Source: Altererythrobacter sp. CAU 1644
Lineage (GTDB): Bacteria > Pseudomonadota > Alphaproteobacteria > Sphingomonadales > Sphingomonadaceae
DNA: 64,000 bases
Assembly (NCBI RefSeq): GCF_029623755.1
Contig: NZ_CP121106.1
Coordinates: 1,251,001-1,315,000 of the forward strand
Reading direction: 5' to 3'
Shown: piece after piece, positions 8,504 through 16,799 of the stretch
Layout: the number at the start of each line of letters is the position of its first letter
Numbering within the stretch: position 1 is the stretch's first letter
The notes under the pieces: model-generated
Database searches by the model: none
Seen by the model: only the letters and a program-made list of their open reading frames with translations
What the model was told of the DNA's origin: nothing
Translations under genes and position numbers: made by a program

Positions 8504-8738
8504 AGGAGTAAAATCCTAAATCAACTGGTTCATCTGAAACAAGCTGGATGGAGAACGGCCGGGCACCAAATTTGTCAAAGCCAGCTCTTCCCGCCGCAGC
8601 TGCTGTTGGGTACAGACCCTCTAGCGACTGGTTGTGGAGAAGCGCATATTTTCCGGCAGCGCGTTCAAGCAATTCCTCAAGCATATCCTTGAAAACAGAG
8701 AAGTTTCTTTCGATTTCAACTTCGATTGCGTGAGCCAT
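8469..8738 (-). CDS. small conserved protein paired with the retropepsin-like protease
   Basis: An 89-residue protein starting MAHAIEVEIERNF at an ATG preceded by an ideal GGAGG site eight bases upstream. A longer frame to 8786 lacks such support. The pattern is an acidic N-terminal helix, a GKYALLHN strand, and a C-terminal FSIQLVSDEPVDLGFYSYA segment. From general knowledge, small proteins ending in a VTD-x-PVDLGFFSHA-like motif recur beside retropepsin-like genes in bacteria, but I know of no assigned function. It could be a partner, regulator or substrate of the protease encoded just downstream. Confidence 0.6.
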   Translation of the reverse strand: MAHAIEVEIERNFSVFKDMLEELLERAAGKYALLHNQSLEGLYPTAAAAGRAGFDKFGARPFSIQLVSDEPVDLGFYSYANTERTSAEQ

Positions 8739-8788
8739 TGCGCGGTCCTCCACAGACAATTTGACCGATGTGCTGAAAAAACGCAAGG

Positions 8789-8811
8789 CACGAATCTGTT
8801 ACATATTCGTG
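8789..8811. promoter_or_regulatory. inverted repeat in the divergent promoter of the accessory module
   Basis: CACGAAT and ATTCGTG form a perfect 7-bp inverted repeat with a 9-bp spacer, in the 95-bp gap between the small-protein/protease pair (leftward) and the ribbon-helix-helix-like gene (rightward). The position suits an operator for the latter protein controlling both transcripts. A TTATCCACG sequence, one base from a DnaA box, follows at 8821-8829. Confidence 0.35.
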
Positions 8812-8833
8812 TTGTTTATGTTATCCACGACTC

Positions 8834-9016
8834 ATGGCACAAGGCAAATCAAGTACGACACGGAAGAATGTCACCTTTGCGGAGGAAACCATTAAATACT
8901 TGGAAGACTTGGCGTCAAAAGGAACTCACGGTTCTGACGTCAATACAGTGATTCGGACAATGGTTGAGGATGGGGTGAGGCGCGCGATAAAGGATGGCTT
9001 CATAAGAATGCGCTAG
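8834..9016 (+). CDS. small ribbon-helix-helix-like protein, possible DNA-binding regulator
   Basis: A 60-residue basic protein. The pattern NVTFAEETIKYLEDLASKG followed by SDVNTVIRTMVEDGVRRAI fits a ribbon-helix-helix fold: a beta strand with alternating residues and two helices. Such proteins are dimeric repressors, often antitoxins or plasmid regulators. It is divergent from the protease pair across a 95-bp gap with an inverted repeat, suggesting it regulates the module. Its stop overlaps the stop of the convergent gene at 9013 (CTAG). No toxin-like partner is adjacent in the same direction. Confidence 0.5.
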   Translation: MAQGKSSTTRKNVTFAEETIKYLEDLASKGTHGSDVNTVIRTMVEDGVRRAIKDGFIRMR

Positions 9017-9414
9017 CCTGCTTTCTGGCGCTCCAGCTGCGCCGCCATCATCTCCCACACCTTGTTCACCGCCTTCAGCGGCCGCACCATCACCTTGAAA
9101 TCGGCGATCATGCCGTCTTCGTCGAAGCGGATCAGGTCGATCCCGTTGACCTGGATACCTTCCATCTCGGTGGTGAATTCGAGCATGGCGTTCTCTCCGT
9201 CGACCAACTCGCGGACATAGGTAAAGCTGTCATTGCCGAGCGTTTGCCCGGCCGCCGAAAGATAGGCGACGACGATCGGCTTGCCGACCTGAGGCGTGTG
9301 GACGACGGGCGAGTGAAACACGGCATCGTCGCGAATGATCGCGGCGAGCGCAGCGGGGTCGCTGCCGGCATCGATCACCACGTGCCACTTCTTCAAACCC
9401 TCGGCTGCACTCAT
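9013..9414 (-). CDS. SnoaL/NTF2-like protein of unknown function
   Basis: A 133-residue protein starting MSAAEGLKKWHVVIDAG with an AGGAG site upstream. The pattern of an early helix, IIRDDAVFHSPVVH, and a late DLIRFDEDGMIADFKVMVRP strand fits the cone-shaped NTF2/SnoaL fold, used by small isomerases, hydrolases and binding proteins. Its ATG overlaps the stop of the upstream glutamate-synthase-like gene (ATGA), so the two are co-translated. No specific catalytic role can be read. A longer upstream frame covers the neighbour's coding region and was rejected. Confidence 0.65.
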   Translation of the reverse strand: MSAAEGLKKWHVVIDAGSDPAALAAIIRDDAVFHSPVVHTPQVGKPIVVAYLSAAGQTLGNDSFTYVRELVDGENAMLEFTTEMEGIQVNGIDLIRFDEDGMIADFKVMVRPLKAVNKVWEMMAAQLERQKAG

Positions 9415-11003
9415 CGTACTCTCCTGAATGTATCGGCGCTGGCGACATGCCAGTAGGGCGCGAGCCGTGTCGAGTCCGGATCGTCGAGCAGGATGCCTTC
9501 GGGCAGGAAGCTGTAGATGCGATCGATGGAATCCGAGCGCGCGCCATTGACCCGCTCGCGCATGTCGTGGGGTTCGATCTCCCACGGGGTCTCGAGGCCC
9601 ATCGCCACCACGATCTCGCGCAGCGAATGGACGGTCTGCTTCTGAAAGCGGGCCACGCGCGGAGCCTTGTCTTCGACCACCAGCCCGCGCTGGCGCCAGG
9701 CCTTCTGGGTCGCCACGCCGGTCGGGCAGTCGCCGGTATGGCATTGCATCGACTGCACGCAGCCGAGCGCGAACATGAAGGGCCGGGCGGCATTGCACCA
9801 GTCGGCGCCCACGGCGAAACACTTCGCCATCATCGCGCCCGAGTGAATCTTGCCCGAGGCAGCGACCGCGACCTTGGATTTCAATCGCGTGCCGACCAGC
9901 GCATTTCGCATCAGGATGAGCCCTTCGCGCAGCGGCATGCCGACGCTGTTGGAGAGCTCGAGCGGAGCTGCACCGGTGCCTCCTTCCGCGCCATCGACGG
10001 TGATGAAGTCGGGATGCATGCCGCTCTGGTGCATCGCCTTGGCCAGCGCCAGGACCTCGTGCACCTGGCCGACGCAAAGCTTGATCCCGACCGGCTTGCC
10101 GCCCGACAGCTCGCGCAATTCGCTGAGCCATTCGAGCAGCTCGAGCGGAGTCGTGAAGGAGGAATGCGCCGCGGGCGAATAAACCGTTTCTCCCACCGGC
10201 ACGCCGCGCGCTTCGGCGATCTCCTTGGTGACCTTGGCGCCCGGCAGCACGCCGCCATGACCGGGCTTGGCCCCCTGGCTCAGCTTGATCTCGATCATCT
10301 TGACCTGGTCGTCCGCCGCATTGTCAGCGAACTGGACCGGATCGAACGAGCCATCGCTGGCGCGGGCACCGAAGTAACCGCTGCCCAGTTCCCAAATCAG
10401 GTCGCCGCCGGGCGAGCGGTGATAGCGGCTGATCGAACCTTCGCCGGTGTTGTGGGCAAAGCCGCCGATCTTTGCGCCGGCGTTGAGCGCCTCGATCGCT
10501 CGCGCCGATAGCGAGCCGAAGCTCATCGCCGAGATGTTGAGCAGCGCGCTGTCAAATGGCTTCTTGCAGGTCGCGGCCCCCACGCATTTGCGCCAGTATT
10601 GCGGTGCGCCCTCGTCGGGAACGATCGAATGGCTCAGCCACTCGTATTCATCGGAATAGACGTCGAGCTCGGTCCCCATCGGATGTGAATCGAGGTCGCC
10701 CTTGGCCCGGGCATAGACCAGCGCCCGCGCCTGATGACTGAAGGGGCGCCCTTCGAGATCGCCCTCGACGAAATAGCTTTGTGCAAAGGGGCGCAGGTCT
10801 TCGGCCACCCAGCGCATCCTGGCGACGAGCGGGTAATTCCTCCTAAGTGTATGGGAATATTGAAAAAAATCCCAAAATGCGATCAGCGTTCCGGTTGCGA
10901 GAAGCGCAGCAACCACCCACTTCAACGCGCCCGCAGGCAGGAGGAGCCAGGCCGCAAGCGTCGCGGCAACCAGCCCGAGCGGAATAGCGTAGCGCCAGGC
11001 CAT
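9411..11003 (-). CDS. FMN-binding glutamate-synthase family protein, membrane-anchored orphan
   Basis: A 530-residue protein. Residues 5-45 form one or two hydrophobic helices. The rest matches the FMN/iron-sulfur synthase domain of glutamate synthase, with KPGHGGVLPGAKVT, TVDGAEGGTGAAP and the cysteine cluster CHTGDCPTGVAT near residue 430. It lacks the glutaminase and C-terminal domains of GltB, and no gltD is nearby. Stand-alone members of this type are common in proteobacteria but their substrate is not established; some are annotated as glutamate synthase. It is translationally coupled to the small NTF2-like gene downstream. Confidence 0.82.
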   Translation of the reverse strand: MAWRYAIPLGLVAATLAAWLLLPAGALKWVVAALLATGTLIAFWDFFQYSHTLRRNYPLVARMRWVAEDLRPFAQSYFVEGDLEGRPFSHQARALVYARAKGDLDSHPMGTELDVYSDEYEWLSHSIVPDEGAPQYWRKCVGAATCKKPFDSALLNISAMSFGSLSARAIEALNAGAKIGGFAHNTGEGSISRYHRSPGGDLIWELGSGYFGARASDGSFDPVQFADNAADDQVKMIEIKLSQGAKPGHGGVLPGAKVTKEIAEARGVPVGETVYSPAAHSSFTTPLELLEWLSELRELSGGKPVGIKLCVGQVHEVLALAKAMHQSGMHPDFITVDGAEGGTGAAPLELSNSVGMPLREGLILMRNALVGTRLKSKVAVAASGKIHSGAMMAKCFAVGADWCNAARPFMFALGCVQSMQCHTGDCPTGVATQKAWRQRGLVVEDKAPRVARFQKQTVHSLREIVVAMGLETPWEIEPHDMRERVNGARSDSIDRIYSFLPEGILLDDPDSTRLAPYWHVASADTFRRVR

Positions 11004-11015
11004 CGACGCGGCGGC

Positions 11016-11714
11016 CTAGGCCAGATGCTCCGCGAAAAAGGCACTGGTGCGCGAATCGGCGAGATTGGCTGCATCCTCGGCGCGGCGTTTGCCGAACTCG
11101 GTAGCGAAACCGTGGTCGAGCCCCTCGTAGTCGTGCAGAGTCACCTTGGGATGATCGTCGAGCCCCTCGTGCATCTTCTGCTGGGTAGCCTTGTCGACAA
11201 AGCCATCTTCGGTCGGGATGTGCAGCATCAGTGGGTGCGCGATCGCGTGCTTTTCGCCCAGCAGGCCATCGATCCCGACGCCGTAATAGCCGACCGAGGC
11301 GTTGATATCGGTGCGGGCGGCGGTCATGAACGCCAGCCTACCGCCGAGGCAATATCCGACGCAGCCGACCTTATCGACGCCAGCTTCACGCCTGATCCAG
11401 TGGATCGTTGCCTCGATATCGCGAATGCCGATGTCCTGGTCGAACTTGCCCATCAGTTCGAGCGCGCGCTGGAATTCCGGCTCTATATCGGGATCGAGCT
11501 CCACGCCGGGCTCGATCCGCCAGAACAGGTCGGGCGCCACGGCCAGATAGCCTTCCTCGGCCAGACGGTCGCATTTGCGGCGGATCCCGGCGTTCACTCC
11601 GAAGATTTCCTGGATGACGATGATCGCGGCCTTGGCCTGGCCTTCGGGCCGGGCAACATAGGCGCTGAACTGGCCATCGTTCTCGAGCGTGAAAATCTTG
11701 GTGGTCTCGGTCAT
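11016..11714 (-). CDS. dienelactone hydrolase family protein
   Basis: A 232-residue alpha/beta hydrolase starting MTETTKIFTL behind a GGGAG site. The nucleophile elbow GYCLGG places Cys122 where dienelactone hydrolase has its cysteine nucleophile. The upstream QEIFG holds the conserved glutamate, and a late aspartate and histidine (DHGFA) complete the triad. The family opens dienelactones in chloroaromatic breakdown, but many members act on other esters. There is no aromatic catabolic gene nearby, so the substrate is open. It lies 12 bp upstream of the FMN synthase gene, possibly one transcript. Confidence 0.85.
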   Translation of the reverse strand: MTETTKIFTLENDGQFSAYVARPEGQAKAAIIVIQEIFGVNAGIRRKCDRLAEEGYLAVAPDLFWRIEPGVELDPDIEPEFQRALELMGKFDQDIGIRDIEATIHWIRREAGVDKVGCVGYCLGGRLAFMTAARTDINASVGYYGVGIDGLLGEKHAIAHPLMLHIPTEDGFVDKATQQKMHEGLDDHPKVTLHDYEGLDHGFATEFGKRRAEDAANLADSRTSAFFAEHLA

Positions 11715-11866
11715 GGTGGCTAACTCCCTTGCCAGATTGCAGGCCCAGATTGCAGGCTTTGTAATCGCGTCCAAAGCGGCTTATCCATTGCGCACGCCGA
11801 TTGCCAAACCCAAATAGCAGGCGCGCGGGGCGAGGTGGCGCCCACGACACTAACGGAGGAAACGCA

Positions 11867-12142
11867 ATGAAGGTCCATATCGAAGTCGATCTTACGCCTG
11901 AGGAGGCGCGGACCTTCATGGGTTTGCCCGATGTGTCGAAGGCCAATTCGATCTACGTCGATGGCATCGCCAAGGCGATGAAGGGGGTCAGCAACCCCGA
12001 CCAGTTGCAGGAATATGCCAAGCAATTGGCGCCCATGGGCCAGGTCGGCCTCAAGCTGTTCCAGAGTTTCGTCGAGGGCGGGATGAAGGCTGGGGCCGCC
12101 GGAATGGGAAGCTCGTCCAAAAAGGACAAGGACGACGACTGA
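11867..12142 (+). CDS. small conserved protein of the DUF6489 type
   Basis: A 91-residue protein starting MKVHIEVDLTPEEARTF behind a strong GGAGGAAACGC site. After a beta strand it is helical, with a glycine-rich segment and a lysine/aspartate tail (KKDKDDD). I recognise this as a small family found upstream of mnmE in sphingomonads; the function is unknown. It lies 15 bp before mnmE and probably opens that operon. The family name is from memory and less sure than the gene itself. Confidence 0.75.
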   Translation: MKVHIEVDLTPEEARTFMGLPDVSKANSIYVDGIAKAMKGVSNPDQLQEYAKQLAPMGQVGLKLFQSFVEGGMKAGAAGMGSSSKKDKDDD

Positions 12143-12157
12143 TCGCGACCGGCGCCG

Positions 12158-13435
12158 ATGAATGATACGATCTTCGCGCTGTCGAGCGGCGCACCCCCCG
12201 CTGCGATCGGGGTAATTCGAATCAGCGGGCCTCAGGCGGGGGCAACGCTGGCCGACTTTTGCGGTCGTGACGTCACCCCAAGGAGAGCAATACTCGCGCA
12301 ATTGCGCGGAGCGGCTGGCGGCTTGCTCGATCAAGCGCTGGTGCTGTGGTTGCCCGGCCCCGACAGCGCGACGGGCGAGGATCTGGTCGAGTTTCACTGC
12401 CACGGCGGCCGGGCGGTCATCGCGGCGGTCGAGGCCGAGCTGGCCGCGCGCGCGGGTTTGCGCCGGGCGGAGCCGGGCGAATTCACGCGCCGCGCCTTTG
12501 CCAACGGACGGATCGACCTGGCGGAGGCTGAGGGCCTGGCAGACCTGCTCAGTGCCGAAACCGAGCTCCAGCGCAGTGCGGCCATGGCGATGGCGGGCGG
12601 TCAGTTCTCGCAGGAGGTCGAGGACTGGCGATCGCAACTGCTCCAGCTTTCGGCTGCGGTCGAGGCGGCGCTGGATTTCTCCGATGAGGACGATGTCGCT
12701 GAAATGCCAGCAGATTTTGGGCAATCGCTGCGCGCATTGGCGGACGAACTGGCGTCCTGGCTCGAGCGGCCGCGGGCCGAGCGGTTGGGCGAGGGATACC
12801 GGGTTGTGCTCGCAGGTCCGCCGAACGCGGGAAAGTCCACGCTTTTCAACGCCTTGGTCGAAAGTGAGGCAGCGATTACCTCGCCTATCGCCGGCACCAC
12901 CCGGGACGTCATCGAGCGTTCGGTGGCAATCGACGGTATTCCCTTCACCTTTGTCGATACGGCGGGGCTACGCGAGCAGGGCTCGGATGCGATCGAAGCG
13001 ATCGGAGTCGACCGCGCGCGCGAGCAGCTCAAACGCGCCGATTTGGTACTCTGGTTGGGGCCGGATGCCGAGGAGCCGAAGGGATCATGGCCTATCGAGG
13101 CGCAGGTCGACAATCCGGCGCATTTGGTTAAGCAAGCACCGCGGTTTCGCGTCTCGGCTGTGACCGGCGAGAACCTCGATGCTCTCAAGCGCGCGCTGGT
13201 CGAGGAAGCACGCAAGGCACTGCCCAAGCCCGGCGAAGCAGCGCTCAATGCACGCCAGCACGCGCTGATCGACGAGGCCCGGCGTGAGATCCTCGATGCT
13301 GGCCGGGTACAAGACCCACTGATCATTGCCGAGAACCTGCGCCGTGCGCGGATCGCCTTCGATCGGCTGGTCGGCCGCGCAACTACCGAGGACATGCTCG
13401 ATGCCTTGTTCGGTCGTTTCTGCATCGGAAAATAG
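12158..13435 (+). CDS. mnmE: tRNA-modification GTPase MnmE
   Basis: A 425-residue protein. It has the N-terminal tetrahydrofolate-binding domain (residues 1-118), a helical domain, an inserted G domain with P-loop GPPNAGKST near 222-230, switch sequence GTTRD and VDTAG, and the terminal FCIGK motif with the conserved cysteine. With MnmG it installs the carboxymethylaminomethyl group on wobble uridine 34 of several tRNAs. Two parS sites and mnmG follow; the order mnmE-mnmG-rsmG-parA-parB is a well-known origin-proximal block. Confidence 0.96.
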   Translation: MNDTIFALSSGAPPAAIGVIRISGPQAGATLADFCGRDVTPRRAILAQLRGAAGGLLDQALVLWLPGPDSATGEDLVEFHCHGGRAVIAAVEAELAARAGLRRAEPGEFTRRAFANGRIDLAEAEGLADLLSAETELQRSAAMAMAGGQFSQEVEDWRSQLLQLSAAVEAALDFSDEDDVAEMPADFGQSLRALADELASWLERPRAERLGEGYRVVLAGPPNAGKSTLFNALVESEAAITSPIAGTTRDVIERSVAIDGIPFTFVDTAGLREQGSDAIEAIGVDRAREQLKRADLVLWLGPDAEEPKGSWPIEAQVDNPAHLVKQAPRFRVSAVTGENLDALKRALVEEARKALPKPGEAALNARQHALIDEARREILDAGRVQDPLIIAENLRRARIAFDRLVGRATTEDMLDALFGRFCIGK

Positions 13436-13450
13436 GCCGGGCGAGCGCAA

Positions 13451-13466
13451 TGTTCCACGTGGAACA
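13451..13466. promoter_or_regulatory. parS site 1 (centromere-like ParB-binding site)
   Basis: TGTTCCACGTGGAACA, a perfect 16-bp palindrome differing from the canonical parS TGTTTCACGTGAAACA by one symmetric pair of changes. It is in the mnmE-mnmG gap, a few kilobases from the parB gene, as expected for chromosomal ParABS. Confidence 0.9.
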
Positions 13467-13488
13467 CATCTCAGCAGGTGAAGCGCGA

Positions 13489-13504
13489 TGTTTCACGTGA
13501 AACA
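13489..13504. promoter_or_regulatory. parS site 2, canonical
   Basis: TGTTTCACGTGAAACA, identical to the universal chromosomal parS consensus, 22 bp after site 1 and within the mnmE-mnmG gap. ParB should nucleate and spread from here. Confidence 0.95.
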
Positions 13505-13543
13505 GCTTTGACGCTCGGGGCGCACTAGACTATCGGGCGCCAC

Positions 13544-15397
13544 ATGCGAAACTACGACATCCTTGTGGTCGGCGGCGGTCACGCCGGCGTCGAAGCGGCC
13601 TGCGGTGCCGCCCGCATGGGCGCGCGCGTGGCGTTGGTGAGTTTCGATCTCGATGCGATCGGGGCGATGAGTTGCAATCCGGCGATCGGCGGGCTGGGTA
13701 AGGGACATCTCGTTCGCGAGGTCGACGCGCTCGATGGCGTGATCGGCCGCGCCGCCGATGCCGGCGCCATTCACTATCGCATGCTCAATCGTTCCAAGGG
13801 GAGTGCGGTCTGGGGTCCGCGCGTGCAGGCGGATCGCGTGCTGTTCAAGGCCGAGGTCCAGCGGATCGTGCGCGCACAGGCCAATCTCGAATTGATCGAG
13901 GGCGAGGCGGCTGAACTGCGCATGGCCGGTGGACGTGCGCGAGGCTTGCGCTTGGCGGATGGCGAGGAGATCGAGGCTTCTGCCGTCATTCTCTGCACGG
14001 GCACCTTCCTGGGAGGGGTTCTGTTCCGCGGGGAAGAGCGCTTCGAAGGCGGGCGTATCGGCGAGAATGCAGCCCTGCGGCTCGCCGAGCAGCTTCGCGG
14101 GGCCGATTTGCCGATGGCGCGGCTCAAGACGGGCACGCCGCCACGGCTCGATGGGCGCACGATCGACTGGGCTGCCCTCGAAAAACAGCCTTCGGATGCG
14201 GATGCATGGACGATGTCGCCACTCACCGACACGCGGCGCAATCCGCAGGTCTTTTGCGCGATTACGCGCACGACGCAGGAGGCGCATGACGCCATTCGGG
14301 CGAATTTGCATCGGTCTCCGCTGTTTTCCGGCACCATCGACGCGATGGGACCGCGCTATTGCCCGTCGATCGAGGACAAGATCCACCGGTTCGGAGATCG
14401 CGACGGACACCAGGTTTTCCTCGAACCCGAGGGGCTTTCGACCCACTTGGTATATCCCAACGGCATCAGCACCTCGCTGCCCACCGATGTCCAGCTAACG
14501 ATGCTGCGCGCGATGCCCGGACTTGCGCGGGTCGATATGGAGGTTCCTGGCTATGCCGTGGAGTATGATTACATCGATCCGCGCGCGTTGACCGCCGATC
14601 TGCAGCTGAGGGCCATTCCCGGCCTCTATTGCGCAGGGCAGATCAACGGCACGACGGGCTATGAGGAAGCAGCGGCCCAAGGGTTGGTTGCCGGGCTCCA
14701 CGCGGCTGCGGCCGTGCTCGGAAAGGAGCCGCCGGCGCTCGATCGGGCCAATTCCTATATCGCGGTTATGGTCGACGATTTGACGCTGCAGGGCGTGTCG
14801 GAGCCCTATCGCATGCTGACGGCCCGGGCCGAGTATCGGCTCAGGCTGCGCGCCAACAACGCCTCAACCCGGCTGACGCCACTGGGTATGGAAGCGGGCT
14901 GTATCGGCGAGGCGCGCGCGCGTTGGTTCGAGGACCGCGCTGTACGCCGCGCGACGATTGAAGCGGCACTCGACACCAGGATTTCGGCCAAGGACCTCGA
15001 TGACCTGGGCCTGCCAGTGCGCCGCGACAGGGGCGAGAAAGCGCTCCGCGAATGGGTCCGGCACGAAGGTGTATCGATCAATGCGCTGAACGAACTGTTG
15101 GACACGCCGCTTGATCCGGAGGATTCGCTGGTCGAGGAGATGATCGAAGACGCGGCCTATGCGCCCTATCTTGCGCGGCAGGAGGCGGAGTTACGCGATT
15201 TGCGTGCCAGCGAGGCGCTCGTTCTTGGCGATGGTTTTCCCTTCGACGCTGTGCCTGGCCTTTCGAACGAGATGCTCGAGCGCCTCAACTCCGCCAAGCC
15301 GGCCAATCTAGCCGCAGCGGGAAGGATCCCAGGAATAACCCCCGCTGCGCTTTCGGCACTGCTGGTTCATGCAAAGCGGCGGCAACAAGCGGCATGA
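13544..15397 (+). CDS. mnmG: tRNA uridine-5-carboxymethylaminomethyl modification enzyme MnmG (GidA)
   Basis: A 617-residue FAD enzyme starting [19 protein letters not shown], with the dinucleotide-binding glycine motif at residues 10-15, [14 protein letters not shown], and the second signature [16 protein letters not shown] in the C-terminal part. It forms the active complex with MnmE that modifies tRNA wobble uridine. The start is 39 bp after the canonical parS. Its stop overlaps the rsmG start (ATGA), so the two are coupled. Confidence 0.97.
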   Translation: MRNYDILVVGGGHAGVEAACGAARMGARVALVSFDLDAIGAMSCNPAIGGLGKGHLVREVDALDGVIGRAADAGAIHYRMLNRSKGSAVWGPRVQADRVLFKAEVQRIVRAQANLELIEGEAAELRMAGGRARGLRLADGEEIEASAVILCTGTFLGGVLFRGEERFEGGRIGENAALRLAEQLRGADLPMARLKTGTPPRLDGRTIDWAALEKQPSDADAWTMSPLTDTRRNPQVFCAITRTTQEAHDAIRANLHRSPLFSGTIDAMGPRYCPSIEDKIHRFGDRDGHQVFLEPEGLSTHLVYPNGISTSLPTDVQLTMLRAMPGLARVDMEVPGYAVEYDYIDPRALTADLQLRAIPGLYCAGQINGTTGYEEAAAQGLVAGLHAAAAVLGKEPPALDRANSYIAVMVDDLTLQGVSEPYRMLTARAEYRLRLRANNASTRLTPLGMEAGCIGEARARWFEDRAVRRATIEAALDTRISAKDLDDLGLPVRRDRGEKALREWVRHEGVSINALNELLDTPLDPEDSLVEEMIEDAAYAPYLARQEAELRDLRASEALVLGDGFPFDAVPGLSNEMLERLNSAKPANLAAAGRIPGITPAALSALLVHAKRRQQAA

Positions 15398-16026
15398 TCG
15401 AGGATGAAGCGAGCGCTCGTCGATATGTCGAAGAGTTGGGCGACAAGGATGCGATCGAGCGTCTCGAGTTGATGATCCGGTTGCTGCTGGAAGAAAATGC
15501 ACGACAAAACCTGATCTCGCGCCCGTCGGAGCAGCAGGTCTGGCAAAGGCACATTGCCGATAGTGCGCAGCTCCTCCGATTTGTTCCACGTGAAACATCC
15601 GGCAAATGGCTCGATCTCGGCACCGGGGCCGGATTCCCAGGCTTGGTTATCGCAGTACTCCGCCCGGATATACCTGTTTTCCTTGTCGAATCGCGCGCGC
15701 GCCGCGTCGAATGGCTGGTCCGTGCAAGCGAGGCAATGGGGCTGGGCAATTGCCAGACGATCGGCCAGCGCCTCGAAAATGTGCCACCCTTCGCGGCACG
15801 TTTCATTTCGGCACGAGCCTTCGCTCCGCTGCCGAAACTCCTCAAGCTATCCGCACCCTTTTCCACAAAGGCGACGACCTACCTGTTGCCCAAAGGGCGT
15901 TCGGCGGCGCAGGAACTATCCGAACTGCCGAAAAGGAGTCGCTCGATGTTCCACGTGGAACAATCCTTGACCGATTCCGGCGCTGGCATCATCGTCAGCG
16001 CAGGCGTTACGGAGGTCGAGCGATGA
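15394..16026 (+). CDS. rsmG: 16S rRNA (guanine527-N7)-methyltransferase RsmG (GidB)
   Basis: A 210-residue SAM-dependent methyltransferase with the binding motif [11 protein letters not shown] after the early [19 protein letters not shown] segment typical of RsmG. It methylates G527 of 16S rRNA. Two parS sites fall inside the coding sequence and shape its residues: FVPRETSG over site 3 and MFHVEQ over site 4. The C-terminal tail after MFHVEQ is not obviously conserved. Both ends overlap neighbours by 4 bp (mnmG and parA). Confidence 0.94.
   Translation: MIEDEASARRYVEELGDKDAIERLELMIRLLLEENARQNLISRPSEQQVWQRHIADSAQLLRFVPRETSGKWLDLGTGAGFPGLVIAVLRPDIPVFLVESRARRVEWLVRASEAMGLGNCQTIGQRLENVPPFAARFISARAFAPLPKLLKLSAPFSTKATTYLLPKGRSAAQELSELPKRSRSMFHVEQSLTDSGAGIIVSAGVTEVER
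15582..15597. promoter_or_regulatory. parS site 3, inside rsmG
   Basis: TGTTCCACGTGAAACA, one change from canonical parS, located within the rsmG reading frame and encoding part of a Val-Pro-Arg-Glu-Thr stretch. Confidence 0.9.
15947..15962. promoter_or_regulatory. parS site 4, inside the 3' part of rsmG
   Basis: TGTTCCACGTGGAACA, identical to site 1, within the rsmG frame about 60 bp before the parA start. Binding of ParB here could also affect transcription of parAB, which is inference. Confidence 0.9.
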
Positions 16027-16799
16027 TCACGATTGCCATTGCCAATCAGAAGGGCGGGGTGGGCAAGACCACCACCGCAATCAATATCGCGACCGCCATG
16101 GCTGCCACGGGCTGGCGTACCTTGCTGATCGACCTCGATCCGCAGGGTAACGCCTCGACCGGCATGGGCGTTGCCGCTGCCGCACGCACTCTCTCGAGCT
16201 ATGACGTGATGGTCGACCAGGTTCCGCTGTCGGATGCGATCGTGGGCACCTCGATCCCCGGCCTCGATATCGTTCCGGCTACCGTCGATCTTAGCGGGGC
16301 CGAGGTCGAACTGGTCAATGTCGAGGAGCGAACCTCGCGGCTTTCGCAGGCATTGCAGGGCCACCGAGGGCACGACATCTGCTTCATCGACTGCCCGCCA
16401 TCGCTGGGACTGTTGACCCTCAACGCGCTTTCGGCGGCCGATACGCTGTTGGTCCCGCTCCAGTGCGAATTCTTTGCGTTAGAAGGACTTAGCCAGCTTC
16501 TGCAGACCGTCGAGCGGGTCCAGCAGGCGCTCAATCCATCGCTGGGGATTGTCGGCGTCGCCTTGACCATGTTCGACCGGCGCAACCGCCTGACCGACCA
16601 GGTTGCCGACGATGTGCGCGAGTGCCTTGGCAATCTGGTGTTCGAAACCGTCATCCCGCGCAATGTCCGCTTGTCGGAAGCGCCGAGCCACGGGCTGCCG
16701 GCGCTCGTCTACGACCATTCCTGCCCGGGCAGCCGCGCTTATATCGGTCTCGCCCGCGAATTGATCGGCCGCCTGCCGCGCGAAAGGAAAGCCGCATGA
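16023..16799 (+). CDS. parA: chromosome-partitioning ATPase ParA
   Basis: A 258-residue ATPase starting [17 protein letters not shown], with the deviant Walker A motif KGGVGKTT at residues 10-17 and DLDPQGNAS and FIDCPPSLG further on. ParA forms dynamic gradients on the nucleoid that move the ParB-parS complex of the replicated origin to the cell poles. The ATG overlaps the rsmG stop, and its own stop overlaps parB (ATGA). A longer upstream frame lies within rsmG and was not used. Confidence 0.97.
   Translation: MITIAIANQKGGVGKTTTAINIATAMAATGWRTLLIDLDPQGNASTGMGVAAAARTLSSYDVMVDQVPLSDAIVGTSIPGLDIVPATVDLSGAEVELVNVEERTSRLSQALQGHRGHDICFIDCPPSLGLLTLNALSAADTLLVPLQCEFFALEGLSQLLQTVERVQQALNPSLGIVGVALTMFDRRNRLTDQVADDVRECLGNLVFETVIPRNVRLSEAPSHGLPALVYDHSCPGSRAYIGLARELIGRLPRERKAA

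Noticed and set aside
12601..13467. A serine/arginine-rich minus-strand frame inside mnmE
   Set aside because: Its low-complexity composition reflects mnmE codon bias read backwards; mnmE itself is unambiguous.
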